Positions 6,987 to 15,270 of a DNA stretch of 31,644 bases are shown here, one piece after another; position 1 is the first letter of the stretch, and each line of letters starts with the position of its first letter. Both the position numbers and the translations under genes were made by a program. Source of the DNA: CAZOKZ01 sp964580585 (lineage in GTDB: Bacteria > Sumerlaeota > Sumerlaeia > SLMS01 > JAHLLQ01); contig CAZOKZ010000054.1 of NCBI GenBank assembly GCA_964580585.1, forward strand, positions 1 to 31,644, given 5' to 3'. A model generated the notes under the pieces. That model saw nothing but the letters and a program-made list of their open reading frames with translations. It was not told the DNA's origin and made no database searches.

Positions 6987-8179
6987 CCATGGCGTCCCTT
7001 AAAATAGGTATTTTATCGCGTAGCAACCGCATCCATAGCACGCGTCGTTTGTGCGAAGCCGCCGCCGCGCGCGGGCACAAAGCCATTGTGCTCAATACAT
7101 TGAAATTTTCCATCAACCTCGAGCAGGAACGTCCCGCGCTGTATTACCGCAGCCGTGTTCTTTCCACGTACGATGCCATCATCCCACGCATCGGGGCTTC
7201 GATTACCTTTTTCGGTCTCGCCGTCGTGCGACAATTCGAGCAAATGGGCGTCTATTCCGCAAACGAATCCATCGCGATTTCGCGTTCGCGAGACAAGTTG
7301 CGCTCGATGCAGATCCTCAGTCGTCACGACATCGGTATTCCACCCACCACGTTTGTGCGCGACAAACGCGACGTGCTTCGCGCCATCGAACGTGTTGGCG
7401 GAGCGCCCGTGATTATCAAGTTGCTCGAAGGCACTCAGGGCGTCGGCGTGATTTTGGCCGACAGCGTGAAAATAGCTCAGGCCATTGTTGAAACCCTTCA
7501 CAGCGCCAACCAGAACGTTTTGATTCAGAAGTTTGTTTCCGAAAGTAAAGGCCGCGACATTCGCGCATTTGTCGTCGGCGACCGAGTCGTGGCCGCTATG
7601 CGTCGCGTGGCCCAAGGCGACGAATTCCGCAGCAATGTTCATCGGGGCGGCGCCGCCGAAGCCGTCCAGCTCGATCCCGAGTATGAACGGACTGCCATTC
7701 GCGCTGCGCAAATCATGGGGTTGCGCATCGCAGGTGTCGATATGCTCGAATCCAGCGAAGGTCCGCAAATTATGGAAGTAAATTCCTCGCCCGGGCTCGA
7801 GGGAATCGAACGTGCCACCGGTATCGACGTCGCAGGCGCCATCATCGAGGACATCCAAAATCAGGTTCTGTTCCCCGACGTGGACCTCAAGCAGCGCCTT
7901 CGTGTGGCGGGTGGGTATGGCGTGGCGGAATTCACCGTGAACAACATGCCCGACATTGAAAATAAATCCCTGCGCGAATCGTATCTTTCAAATCGCAATA
8001 TTCAGGTGCTCAGCATCACGCGCCAAAAATCCGTCATCCCGATCCCGAACGCCGATGAAGTGATATTGCCCGGCGATACGTTGCTTTGTTACGGCGACTT
8101 GCATGAACTGCGGGCCATCATGCCCAATAAGATACCCCGTAGCAAGTCGGGCAAAAAATTGAAGAAAGATAAACCGTAA
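6983..8179 (+). CDS. rimK: RimK-type alpha-L-glutamate ligase with C-terminal TrkA-C (RCK_C) domain
   Basis: A 398-residue protein. Residues 1 to about 298 match RimK (Escherichia coli RimK is about 300 residues): an N-terminal Rossmann-like lobe (KIGILSRSNRIHSTRRL), the ATP-grasp core from about 98 (AISRSRDKLRSMQIL), IIKLLEGTQGVGVIL (144-158), RDIRAFVVGDRVVAAMRR (191-208) and the metal-binding IMEVNSSPGLEG (263-274). RimK ligases add glutamate to protein C-termini, in E. coli to ribosomal protein S6. Residues about 311-381 form an additional domain with the layout of RCK_C/TrkA-C: GVAEFTVN, LSITRQKSVIPIPNADEVILPGDTLLCYG. That domain usually binds nucleotides or other small ligands in potassium channels and transporters. 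The tail is Lys-rich. The ATG overlaps the preceding stop; I prefer it to the ATG two codons later. Confidence 0.9.
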   Translation: MTMASLKIGILSRSNRIHSTRRLCEAAAARGHKAIVLNTLKFSINLEQERPALYYRSRVLSTYDAIIPRIGASITFFGLAVVRQFEQMGVYSANESIAISRSRDKLRSMQILSRHDIGIPPTTFVRDKRDVLRAIERVGGAPVIIKLLEGTQGVGVILADSVKIAQAIVETLHSANQNVLIQKFVSESKGRDIRAFVVGDRVVAAMRRVAQGDEFRSNVHRGGAAEAVQLDPEYERTAIRAAQIMGLRIAGVDMLESSEGPQIMEVNSSPGLEGIERATGIDVAGAIIEDIQNQVLFPDVDLKQRLRVAGGYGVAEFTVNNMPDIENKSLRESYLSNRNIQVLSITRQKSVIPIPNADEVILPGDTLLCYGDLHELRAIMPNKIPRSKSGKKLKKDKP

Positions 8180-8317
8180 GGCGAAATAATTCATCATGCA
8201 TTACTTGTGCGATCCAAAAAATCTCCAGCGCTTCCTCTTGCCCATCCGGTAACGATTGACCTTCTGCCGCATCTACGTTTCCGTTCGTCTCATTATCGCC
8301 GGACCAAGGAGCAACGC

Positions 8318-9382
8318 GTGGCGCGCAGCAAGGCATTGACAATTGGCGGGGTGAAAATCAACCCCGGTGAATCGCAGGATCTCCAGATCAATTTCAGCGA
8401 ATCGTATCTGGGCGTGCCGGTTTCGTATCCGGTGCGTGTCATGCGCGCCAGGCAGGAAGGCCCGAAAATCTTTATGACCGGCGCCATTCACGGCGACGAA
8501 ATCAATGGTGTCGGAATCATCCACCGATTGTTATTTGGAGACAATCTGGAACTAAAACGCGGAACACTCGTTTGCGTTCCTGTGGTGAACATTTTTGGAC
8601 TGGAACATCACACGAGATACTTGCCCGACCGGCGCGATTTGAATCGCTGCTTCCCGGGATTTCCAAACGGTAGTTTATCGAGTCGTCTCGCCTATTCCCT
8701 CTTTGAGGAAATCGTCAAAAAATGCGACTACGGGCTTGATTTCCACAGCGCTGCAATTCGTGGAACCAACTATCCGAACGTTCGCGCCGATATGCGAAAT
8801 CCAAAAGTACGCGAACTGGCCCGCGCGTTTGGTTGCGAATTGATCGTAAATTCCAAAGGACCCGATGAATCGTTGCGGCGTTGTGCCGTGGCAGCCGGCA
8901 TTCCGACGATTATTTTGGAAGCGGGCGAGGTGTGGAAAATCGAACCCAGTGTAGAAGAAATCGGCGTGCGAGGTTGCATGAACGTTTTGCGCGCATTCGG
9001 CATGATCGATGGCGAGCCAGAGAAACCGCTATTCCAGGCGACTATCGAAAAAAACACTTGGGTTCGGGCTAAACGCGGTGGCTTCCTGGGCTTTCGTGCG
9101 CGACCGGGCGATTTAGTCAAAGAAGGCCAGGAACTCGCGAATAATTATAACATTTACGGACGCGAGCGCAGCACCCTCGTCTCGCCGTGCGACGGCATGG
9201 TGCTCGGCATGACAACCATGCCTGCGGTGAAACCCGGTGAGCCCGTTTATCATATCGCGTCGCTTTCCGCGAGTCGCTTTGCGCAGATTCGCAAGAAGTT
9301 GAAAGAAAGTTCTGACGAGCATTTATTCAGTCGCGTGCGCGAAGACCTTGCCACCAGCGTCACCATTCTCGACGACGACTGA
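8318..9382 (+). CDS. Succinylglutamate desuccinylase/aspartoacylase-family zinc hydrolase
   Basis: A 354-residue protein of the AstE/AspA (M14-like) family. Zinc ligands are visible as GAIHGDEING (His58, Glu61) and LDFHSAA (His143). DLNRCFPG (107-114) supplies the substrate-binding Arg, and IILEAGE (198-204) contains the catalytic Glu. The C-terminal third is a beta-rich domain with a biotinyl/lipoyl-like turn (GDLVKEGQELANNYNIYG). Reactions in this family cleave N-acyl amino acids or peptide-like bonds. Beside RimK, removal of added glutamates is an attractive but unproven role. The start is GTG 8318 because AAGGAG sits 6 bases upstream and the protein then begins at the usual family N-terminus; GTG 8207 would add 37 unmatched residues. 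Confidence 0.87.
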   Translation: MARSKALTIGGVKINPGESQDLQINFSESYLGVPVSYPVRVMRARQEGPKIFMTGAIHGDEINGVGIIHRLLFGDNLELKRGTLVCVPVVNIFGLEHHTRYLPDRRDLNRCFPGFPNGSLSSRLAYSLFEEIVKKCDYGLDFHSAAIRGTNYPNVRADMRNPKVRELARAFGCELIVNSKGPDESLRRCAVAAGIPTIILEAGEVWKIEPSVEEIGVRGCMNVLRAFGMIDGEPEKPLFQATIEKNTWVRAKRGGFLGFRARPGDLVKEGQELANNYNIYGRERSTLVSPCDGMVLGMTTMPAVKPGEPVYHIASLSASRFAQIRKKLKESSDEHLFSRVREDLATSVTILDDD

Positions 9383-9431
9383 TGTGTTTTCTCTCCGTTC
9401 GCCTGCCAACATGGGGGACGGAGACATCTTG

Positions 9432-11375
9432 ATGACTAGAGTGCGTACATTGTCCGCATCCAACGACACAAATCATCATGAACAACGCAGCAGAATAGCC
9501 CGATTATTGGGTATTTTGCTCGTGTTATTGCTTGTGTTGACCAATTGGACGCCTCAGCAAGTCGAGCCTTTTTATGGCAGCATGATCGCCTTGGGATTTT
9601 GGATACTCGCCGTTGCTACAACGGCGCTCATCCGAATGTTCGGTAAACCCGGCGTGGGAGAGGGACGGAGCCAGTTCTTCCTCCTGGCGTTTGCGATTAC
9701 ATGGCCAATCTGGTGGATGATCCGTCAATCCGGAGCACCCGTTCCATCGGAATCACGATTATTGATCAGCCCATTTTTTCAAGGCGCACTGGTTTTTATC
9801 GCTACACGAAATATCATGGCGATGGGAACGAAGGAATCCACTCCGTTCTCGTTCCGCACATGTAAAGCACTCGCAATCGCCTTGGTTGTAATGGGGACGG
9901 TGATTGCCTTGCACGCCGATTATCAAATACTCGCGCCCGCTTCTTTACCCGGCACGTATGCCCGGCAACTGGCCGAGTTGGAAAATAATCGTGAGTACTT
10001 CTCCGTTGTGCAATACGACGGCATCCATCATGCCCTCGTTGAAAGTCGCGCAGCCGGGCGATTCGGTTCGCCGAACGTGTTGGCGGGTCTGATGGCGCTT
10101 GTTTTGCCGTTGGCATTGGCGCTTGTTTTCAATGCGCGTTCCTGGCGCGAACGGAGCATATTCGCCGCCATATTCGCACTCTTTATTGCAACCATCGTTC
10201 TGACAGGATCGCGCGGCGGGTTCGTTTCCGCCGCTTTTGCAACGGCACTTTTTGCTGCGATGGCTTTTCGACTACCGAGTAAAAAAATTACCACGACCGC
10301 CGCGGTATTGTGTCTTCTGATTTGTCTTCTCGGGGCCGACTCCGGCGAGTCGAAAAACGAATTCGCTAAACGTTGGTTTGGTTTTTCAACCCTGCAACAT
10401 CGCGTGATGTACTGGGAAGCCGGTGCATCCATCTGGTCGGAGAATTTGTTCATTGGCGCGGGGCCCGGAGCGTTTGAGGTGCTCTACCCGCAACATCGCG
10501 TTCCCGGTTCTCAGGAAACACGCCTCGCGCACAACTGGATCGTACAGTGGGGATGCGAAACAGGCATTATCGGGTTGCTGTTTTGGCTTGGTTGGGTGGG
10601 GCTGGTCGTTGGGCACGGGGGACGGAGTTGGTGGAAATGGCGCCGCGAGCCCGATCCCAATTGTCTCCGTCCCCATTTGATTGCCGCCGGATGGACCGTT
10701 GCCATTGTGACCGCTGTTTTTCACGGCATGGTAGAATTCACTCTCTCGACACCGGAAATTTATTTGGATTTATGTTTTTGCCTTGGTGTGCTCAGCGTCT
10801 TTCCTTCTACCTTGGAAGATAAAAAATCCTCCGTCCCTTCAACACAAACCTTGATAATTTCTCTTTTCTTTTTGATGGCTGCTGCCGGGGCTTGGTGGAA
10901 TTTTCAACTCCGTCCCTCGCTGGCTGAAATGCGCGAACGTTACGCAGGGTACGCCGCTGAAGACCGCGATTTTACCACCGCAATCACATTGTACTCCGAC
11001 GCGATATCCTGGCAACCCGACAACGCCGATTTATATGAAGCGCGCGGTTTTGCACGACTGCAATCCGGTGATGCGACGGGCGGTGAAGACTTGAAACGCG
11101 CAATTGAGCAAAACCCGTTTTCGGCACGTTTGCGCCAATCGCTGGCTCAATACAATTTCCAGGCAGGACTTCGCGAAGAAGCCCTCGTTTTGCAGCAGGA
11201 AGCCATTGCCTTGCATCCGATGGATGTGATGCATCGATTAGTGTTGAGTGAAATGTATTGGGATCTCGGGCAAAAAGAAAAAGCGCGCGAAATATTGGAT
11301 TCGACAGATGATTTGCGGCCCGACAGAGCTGAAGACGCCAAGCGTAAACAATTGGAACTACTTTATACTGAATGA
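9432..11375 (+). CDS. O-antigen ligase-like (Wzy_C) membrane protein with TPR tail
   Basis: About 647 residues. There are about a dozen hydrophobic segments from about 22 to 485. The Wzy/O-antigen-ligase signature region contains ESRAAGRFGSPNVLAGLMALVLPL, a TGSRGGFVSA motif (the Arg after GS is typical) and the large loop GAGPGAFEVLYPQHRVPGSQETRLAHNWIVQWGCETG, in which the His-Asn pair before the next helix is characteristic. A soluble tail (about 510-640) carries tetratricopeptide repeats (ITLYSDAISWQPDNADLYEARGFA and following units), a common arrangement in bacterial Wzy_C proteins. The likely role is transfer or polymerisation of a lipid-linked glycan in the inner membrane; the substrate is unknown. 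ATG 9432 has GGAG 8 bases upstream; ATG 9411 is an alternative. The gene contains several copies of the GGGACGGAG word. Confidence 0.82.
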   Translation: MTRVRTLSASNDTNHHEQRSRIARLLGILLVLLLVLTNWTPQQVEPFYGSMIALGFWILAVATTALIRMFGKPGVGEGRSQFFLLAFAITWPIWWMIRQSGAPVPSESRLLISPFFQGALVFIATRNIMAMGTKESTPFSFRTCKALAIALVVMGTVIALHADYQILAPASLPGTYARQLAELENNREYFSVVQYDGIHHALVESRAAGRFGSPNVLAGLMALVLPLALALVFNARSWRERSIFAAIFALFIATIVLTGSRGGFVSAAFATALFAAMAFRLPSKKITTTAAVLCLLICLLGADSGESKNEFAKRWFGFSTLQHRVMYWEAGASIWSENLFIGAGPGAFEVLYPQHRVPGSQETRLAHNWIVQWGCETGIIGLLFWLGWVGLVVGHGGRSWWKWRREPDPNCLRPHLIAAGWTVAIVTAVFHGMVEFTLSTPEIYLDLCFCLGVLSVFPSTLEDKKSSVPSTQTLIISLFFLMAAAGAWWNFQLRPSLAEMRERYAGYAAEDRDFTTAITLYSDAISWQPDNADLYEARGFARLQSGDATGGEDLKRAIEQNPFSARLRQSLAQYNFQAGLREEALVLQQEAIALHPMDVMHRLVLSEMYWDLGQKEKAREILDSTDDLRPDRAEDAKRKQLELLYTE

Positions 11376-11406
11376 AAAGGGACGGAGTAAATTCTCCGTC
11401 CCTTTT
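11375..11406. terminator. Bidirectional rho-independent terminator built from the GGGACGGAG word
   Basis: Perfect 13-base arms, AAAAGGGACGGAG (11375-11387) and CTCCGTCCCTTTT (11394-11406), enclose a 6-base loop. The A-run before and T-run after give a U-tail in both directions. It sits exactly between the convergent ends of the O-antigen-ligase-like gene and the secretin gene. Confidence 0.88.
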
Positions 11407-11408
11407 CC

Positions 11409-12707
11409 TTAATCCACCTGACGTTTTTTACGAGCGCTCCTGGCGCTATCGACAGCCAGGATTCCGCGTTCCAGATCGTCAGCCCTCAAGTCGTCGCCTC
11501 GAATCGAGCGGTAAATCTGGCTGTTCTCGCGCATGAAAATATGCGTAGCCATGCTGTTTTGACGAGGCTTGTACCAATCGGGGAATTCATCCTTGAATTC
11601 GTCAATGGCACTCTCCGTCCCCGCATTCACCGCTTTGACGTATGCCTTGCGACGCGTAATGAAATATTCAATCTGACGTTGATTTTCCTCGTTCAGCAAC
11701 GTGGGGTCGCGCGGTGTTAAAAACACCACCGTGCTTTGAACATCATCGATTTCTGTCGTGTTGGAAAACAACAAATTGACGATCGGAATTGCCCGCAAAA
11801 TCGGCGTGCCACTGAAGCGACGACGATACTCGCGTTGGTATAGACCGCTTAAAATAAGCGTTTCGTCCAGTTCAAGCAATGCTTTGCTCTTAACTTCCGT
11901 TTTGTCGAAATTGATGTCGTCGTTAAATTCGTTTGCCAACAAACGTCCCAAAACACTGATGCGCGACGCTTCGACATCCAACTCAACGCGTTCACGGTCA
12001 TCGCCTTTTGCGATTGGCAACATCGTTGGCGTGACTTTCAACCCAATGCCGAAACTGTATGGTTTAATGTCGCCGCTATTGATACCTGAAACTTTGAAAA
12101 CGATTTCACCGCCCGCTAAAAAATCCGCTGGTTCGCTGCTCAACGTTGCCAAATGCGGGCGTGCAATAATGGAAACCGATTCATCCGTCGCGTTGGCAAT
12201 GTTTACATTATAATCGACCGATGCGCTCAACATCCGTCCCCATTGATGGCGGTTTACCACGAGACCTTGCGAGCCGGGGCCTGTGAATCCGTTACCGAAT
12301 CGATTGTGACGCGTGTCGAAAAAATCGTATTGGAAATTGATTAACTGCAGGAAATCGAAACCTGTGCTGCGCGATTCCGTTTCGCCTACCACAACAATGA
12401 TCACATCGACTTCCACCATCCGTTCGTCGGTGGGCAGGCGATCGCTGCACAAGTCCGTCGCCTCCGGGTATTTCGCCAACACACGATCGAGCACGGCGCG
12501 TTCCTTCTCATCGCGCACCCAACCGCTGACGGCGATTTCGTTTCCGCGCGTTTCCGCTTTGACATAAGGCAAGTCTTCCAACATCGCGTTGATTTGCGCG
12601 GGTATTGACTCCGTCCCCGCGGTATCGGCGCGAACCAAACCGGGACAAGCCAATGCAATAGCCAGCCCAGCGACAGCCAGGCGTTCTCTCCACTTGGGCG
12701 TCTTCAT
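11409..12707 (-). CDS. Secretin (CpaC/RcpA-like) with BON-like domain
   Basis: A 432-residue protein. A Sec signal peptide with probable cleavage after LVRA (about 27) is followed by a BON-like domain (about 37-85; VKAETRGNEIAVSGWVRDEKERAVLDRVLAKYP). Next comes a VEVDVIIVVVGETESRSTGFDF stretch and the secretin domain proper (about 150-345). The secretin signature is FSGTPILRAIPIVNLLFS followed by VVFLTPR. BON plus secretin is the CpaC/RcpA arrangement of Tad/Flp pilus systems, and the upstream neighbour is a TadD-like TPR lipoprotein. No Tad ATPase, pilin or TadE/F gene is in the window. A C-terminal extension of about 85 charged residues follows the secretin core, perhaps for pilotin binding. 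The gene starts 1 base after the TPR gene. Secretin is well supported; assignment to Tad is inference. Confidence 0.87.
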   Translation of the reverse strand: MKTPKWRERLAVAGLAIALACPGLVRADTAGTESIPAQINAMLEDLPYVKAETRGNEIAVSGWVRDEKERAVLDRVLAKYPEATDLCSDRLPTDERMVEVDVIIVVVGETESRSTGFDFLQLINFQYDFFDTRHNRFGNGFTGPGSQGLVVNRHQWGRMLSASVDYNVNIANATDESVSIIARPHLATLSSEPADFLAGGEIVFKVSGINSGDIKPYSFGIGLKVTPTMLPIAKGDDRERVELDVEASRISVLGRLLANEFNDDINFDKTEVKSKALLELDETLILSGLYQREYRRRFSGTPILRAIPIVNLLFSNTTEIDDVQSTVVFLTPRDPTLLNEENQRQIEYFITRRKAYVKAVNAGTESAIDEFKDEFPDWYKPRQNSMATHIFMRENSQIYRSIRGDDLRADDLERGILAVDSARSARKKRQVD

Positions 12708-12708
12708 G

Positions 12709-13350
12709 TTATTCCTCGTTATTTTGAATTATCTGCTGCTGGCGCGCTTTAATACTTTCCAATTGATGTTGGTATTTCGTCGCCAGCGCTTCGTCGCCCG
12801 CCGCTACGGCAAGCATCTCAAGATTTTCGAGAGCGATTTCGTTTTCCGGATCGATTTCCAACGCGCGCTCGAAAGCGGGCGTTGCCAATTCCAGCAAACC
12901 GGTCAGAAAATATGCTTTCCCCAAATTATTAAACGTCGGTGCGTGATCGTCGCGCAAAGCAGCGGCGTTTTCCAATGCACTCGCCGCCTGATACACTTCG
13001 CCCCGTGCCAAGTATAGCGTCCCCAGATTATAGAACGCTTCGGGAAATACGGGCTCGAGTTCCACCGCACGGTGAAACCCCACGATTGCCAACTCTTCCT
13101 GGCCCTTCATTGCATAAATTTGCGCCGCGTAATAATGCGCACGCGCCATGCGCGGGTCTTCCTTCAGCGTTTCCAGAAAACCGTGCTGCGCCGCATCCAG
13201 ATCGCCTGCTTCGTATGCCGAAATGGCTTTCTGGTACAACTCCATCGGAGTCGGAGGGACGGAGTCGTTTTTTTGCGCGCATCCAACGACAAGCGCTAAT
13301 GCGATACACGCCGATAAGACTTTGCATTTTCCGGTTTTCATTGGGGCCAA
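12709..13350 (-). CDS. TPR lipoprotein (TadD/PilF-like)
   Basis: A 213-residue protein with an N-terminal lipoprotein signal (IALALVVGC, lipobox Cys about residue 24). Four or more tetratricopeptide repeats cover about 36-190 (for example MELYQKAISAYEAGDLDAAQHGF and AFYNLGTLYLARGEVYQAASAL). Small TPR lipoproteins next to secretins act as pilotins or assembly factors (PilF/PilW, TadD). Directly upstream of the secretin with 1 base between them, this protein probably helps localise or assemble it in the outer membrane. TTG 13350 has GGAG 6 bases upstream; ATG 13341, three codons in, is the alternative with poorer spacing. The last residues are Gln/Asn/Glu-rich. Confidence 0.85.
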   Translation of the reverse strand: MAPMKTGKCKVLSACIALALVVGCAQKNDSVPPTPMELYQKAISAYEAGDLDAAQHGFLETLKEDPRMARAHYYAAQIYAMKGQEELAIVGFHRAVELEPVFPEAFYNLGTLYLARGEVYQAASALENAAALRDDHAPTFNNLGKAYFLTGLLELATPAFERALEIDPENEIALENLEMLAVAAGDEALATKYQHQLESIKARQQQIIQNNEE

Positions 13351-13459
13351 CGTGTTCTCCGCTCAAACGCTGGAAAAATGATCCGATCGATCGACCCGAC
13401 GGGGCAAGGAGAACACGGACAACTTGCGCGATTCATCAAGACGATGCGACTCAATCGTT

Positions 13460-14089
13460 TCATGGCCAGCGAAAATGGCTGTGAACCGGATGAGGGAATT
13501 CGTTCAGAGGCGTCGCCATTGCATGCGGTGGAAACAGGTGCAGAAAAATCGGCACCCCTTCTTTTGTTGTTTGATCGCTGATAATTCCCACATGCCAGGG
13601 GAATTTATTCTGACGCCCTTTTTGCTGAAAAAACACGATATCGCCGGGTTTCCACTCGTTCCAATTTTCTTTCGCGGTGCTGGTGGTTTGCTCTTTGGAA
13701 AACTTCTTGAAAAACGCATAAAGATTTTGGCACCGACGGTGATCGATATTCTTATCCGGTTTCTTGTACTCCCAGATATGGGTCGGATAATCTTCGGGGT
13801 GAGCTTTGCGATCTTCATGCAGCAGTTGCTGTAAATCCAGCCCGGCATTTCGGAACGCGCGAATGACTAAATCGGTGCAAACCCCCTCGTTCGCGGGAAC
13901 ATCCCCGCCCGGGTATTCCAACATTCGATAGGCTTCATGATACACGGTACGTTTGGCGACTTCGGCTTTGGCGCCTTCAACGAACAATTCGGCGATGGAC
14001 TTTTCCGCCATCGCGGGTTGAAACAAAACAACCAAAGCTGCCGTGAGCGCCCACCACAAGGCGCGAGAATAATGACGACGTCGTCTCAT
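13460..14089 (-). CDS. Secreted DUF1287 (NlpC/P60-like) protein
   Basis: About 209 residues. A basic N-terminus and hydrophobic core ending FQPAMA form a signal peptide. The DUF1287 block follows: GVCTDLVIRAFRNAGLDLQQLLHEDRKAHPEDYP with the putative catalytic Cys, then KNIDHRRCQNL, WKPGDIVFF and FPWHVGIISD with the putative catalytic His. DUF1287 proteins belong to the NlpC/P60 cysteine hydrolase superfamily, so a periplasmic peptidase or amidase on cell-wall-like substrates is likely but unproven. The ATG at 14089 overlaps the stop of the upstream hydrolase (ATGA), so I chose it over TTG and ATG codons further upstream. It is the last gene of a three-gene coupled set. Confidence 0.82.
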   Translation of the reverse strand: MRRRRHYSRALWWALTAALVVLFQPAMAEKSIAELFVEGAKAEVAKRTVYHEAYRMLEYPGGDVPANEGVCTDLVIRAFRNAGLDLQQLLHEDRKAHPEDYPTHIWEYKKPDKNIDHRRCQNLYAFFKKFSKEQTTSTAKENWNEWKPGDIVFFQQKGRQNKFPWHVGIISDQTTKEGVPIFLHLFPPHAMATPLNEFPHPVHSHFRWP

Positions 14090-15270
14090 CGAACCCATTC
14101 CGTTTCCATTGTTGTACTTAGCAATGTATCGCCCTTGTAGTGATACGTCCAATCCATCTGTGGTGGAATTTGCACATCGGTGGCTTCCGTTGGAATTTCG
14201 TCTCTCCGATGTAGGAACGCATTGGGGTTCATTTTGACAATCGCTTTTGAAAAAGAATCACAATCCTCGGGTCCATTCTTGAAATCATGATCGCCTTGTG
14301 AAAGGCGAAGAAAACTCCAGTTCCTGATTTGCCATGAATTTAAATCCATCTTAGTCGCTTTTTGATTTGTCGCTCGTTCGATGGCCGACATCAAATCTTG
14401 AAAATGCTTGTAACTCACCGCACCGTCTCCACGGGCATGCGCGACGAAAATCAATGGCGAATCTTCGCTCACCGGCGCCGCCCAAGAGAGTCCCCATTGC
14501 GGGCTTCGCAATTTGATCTCGCCCAATTTTCGTTCATGTTCTTCCACCTTCATTTCGTCGGGGCGAATTACCGGGAACTGCGGCATCATATAACTGCTAT
14601 ACCCCTGCGGGTTTTTATAAAGGTCCTTCAAATACCCATGCCGCAACGTATCGCGGTGCGTGGAGATGCGCGAGATCGCCCCCAGCGCATACACTTCCGC
14701 AAACAAATCGGGACGAACCAACATCATGTGCAGCGCCAGTTGCCCGCCGCTCGATTCACCCAGCAAATACATCCGACGTCGATCGATCATGGGGTAACGT
14801 TCCAAAATTGCCCCAATCCCACGCAAGACATCCACCGCCTGATATTTACCGAAATCGTATGGCAGGTACTGAGAGTTCCGATAGAAAATCTGCGCATAGA
14901 CCACATCGCGTTCTGCGATCCAGGCCGTGCGGACCGGGTCGCCGCGCAGCGAACCCATCTCGAAGTCTCCCGCCAGCTCTGGGCAATCGCTGCTCCCGAT
15001 CCCATCGAGGTAAACAATCAATCCCGTCGATTCGCGAACGCCATCCTTTGGGATCGCGCAATGGATTCCCAAACTCAACGCGCTCTGAGATGCATCTGAA
15101 CAGTCCGATTCATTATCCGCATCGTAAACACCGGGCTCAGCGGTTTTGACCGACAAGAACGAAAACGCTTCGAGTTTGTACGCGGGAGTCTCGGCCTTTG
15201 CCTGAAGCCAGGACGCTGAAAGCGTTGCGGCAAAAAGCAAAATCCATGTGATCAAGGGTATCGTTTTCAT
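14086..15270 (-). CDS. Secreted alpha/beta-hydrolase (esterase-like), second of a tandem pair
   Basis: A 394-residue protein with a signal peptide (ITWILLFAATLSASWLQAKA). The alpha/beta-hydrolase fold shows the nucleophile elbow GESSGG (Ser about 176), a candidate acid in VAHARGDGAV and a candidate His in SQGDHDF. IVYLDGIGSSDC near residue 90 probably forms the oxyanion region. It is clearly paralogous to the upstream gene: both share the IFYRN.QY.PYDFGKYQ block and the ID-RRR-Y-L-GES-GGQLAL block. It overlaps the upstream stop by 4 bases and the downstream start by 4 bases. A carbohydrate esterase or polyester hydrolase is plausible; no substrate is indicated. Unlike its partner it lacks a lipobox and so is probably periplasmic or secreted. 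Confidence 0.82.
   Translation of the reverse strand: MKTIPLITWILLFAATLSASWLQAKAETPAYKLEAFSFLSVKTAEPGVYDADNESDCSDASQSALSLGIHCAIPKDGVRESTGLIVYLDGIGSSDCPELAGDFEMGSLRGDPVRTAWIAERDVVYAQIFYRNSQYLPYDFGKYQAVDVLRGIGAILERYPMIDRRRMYLLGESSGGQLALHMMLVRPDLFAEVYALGAISRISTHRDTLRHGYLKDLYKNPQGYSSYMMPQFPVIRPDEMKVEEHERKLGEIKLRSPQWGLSWAAPVSEDSPLIFVAHARGDGAVSYKHFQDLMSAIERATNQKATKMDLNSWQIRNWSFLRLSQGDHDFKNGPEDCDSFSKAIVKMNPNAFLHRRDEIPTEATDVQIPPQMDWTYHYKGDTLLSTTMETEWVR

Larger units (their letters stand above)
9415..13264. repeat. Cluster of GGGACGGAG / CTCCGTCCC words
   Basis: Exact copies on the plus strand are at 9415-9423, 9662-9670, 10619-10627, 11379-11387 and 13256-13264. Reverse-complement copies are at 10665-10673, 10829-10837, 10908-10916, 11394-11402, 11613-11621 and 12609-12617. 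One more copy lies outside at 18819-18827. By chance less than one exact 9-mer would be expected in the whole window on both strands. The copies fall in different reading frames and encode different residues (for example GRS, LRP, SVP, GTES), so the pressure is on DNA or RNA rather than protein. Confidence 0.8.
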
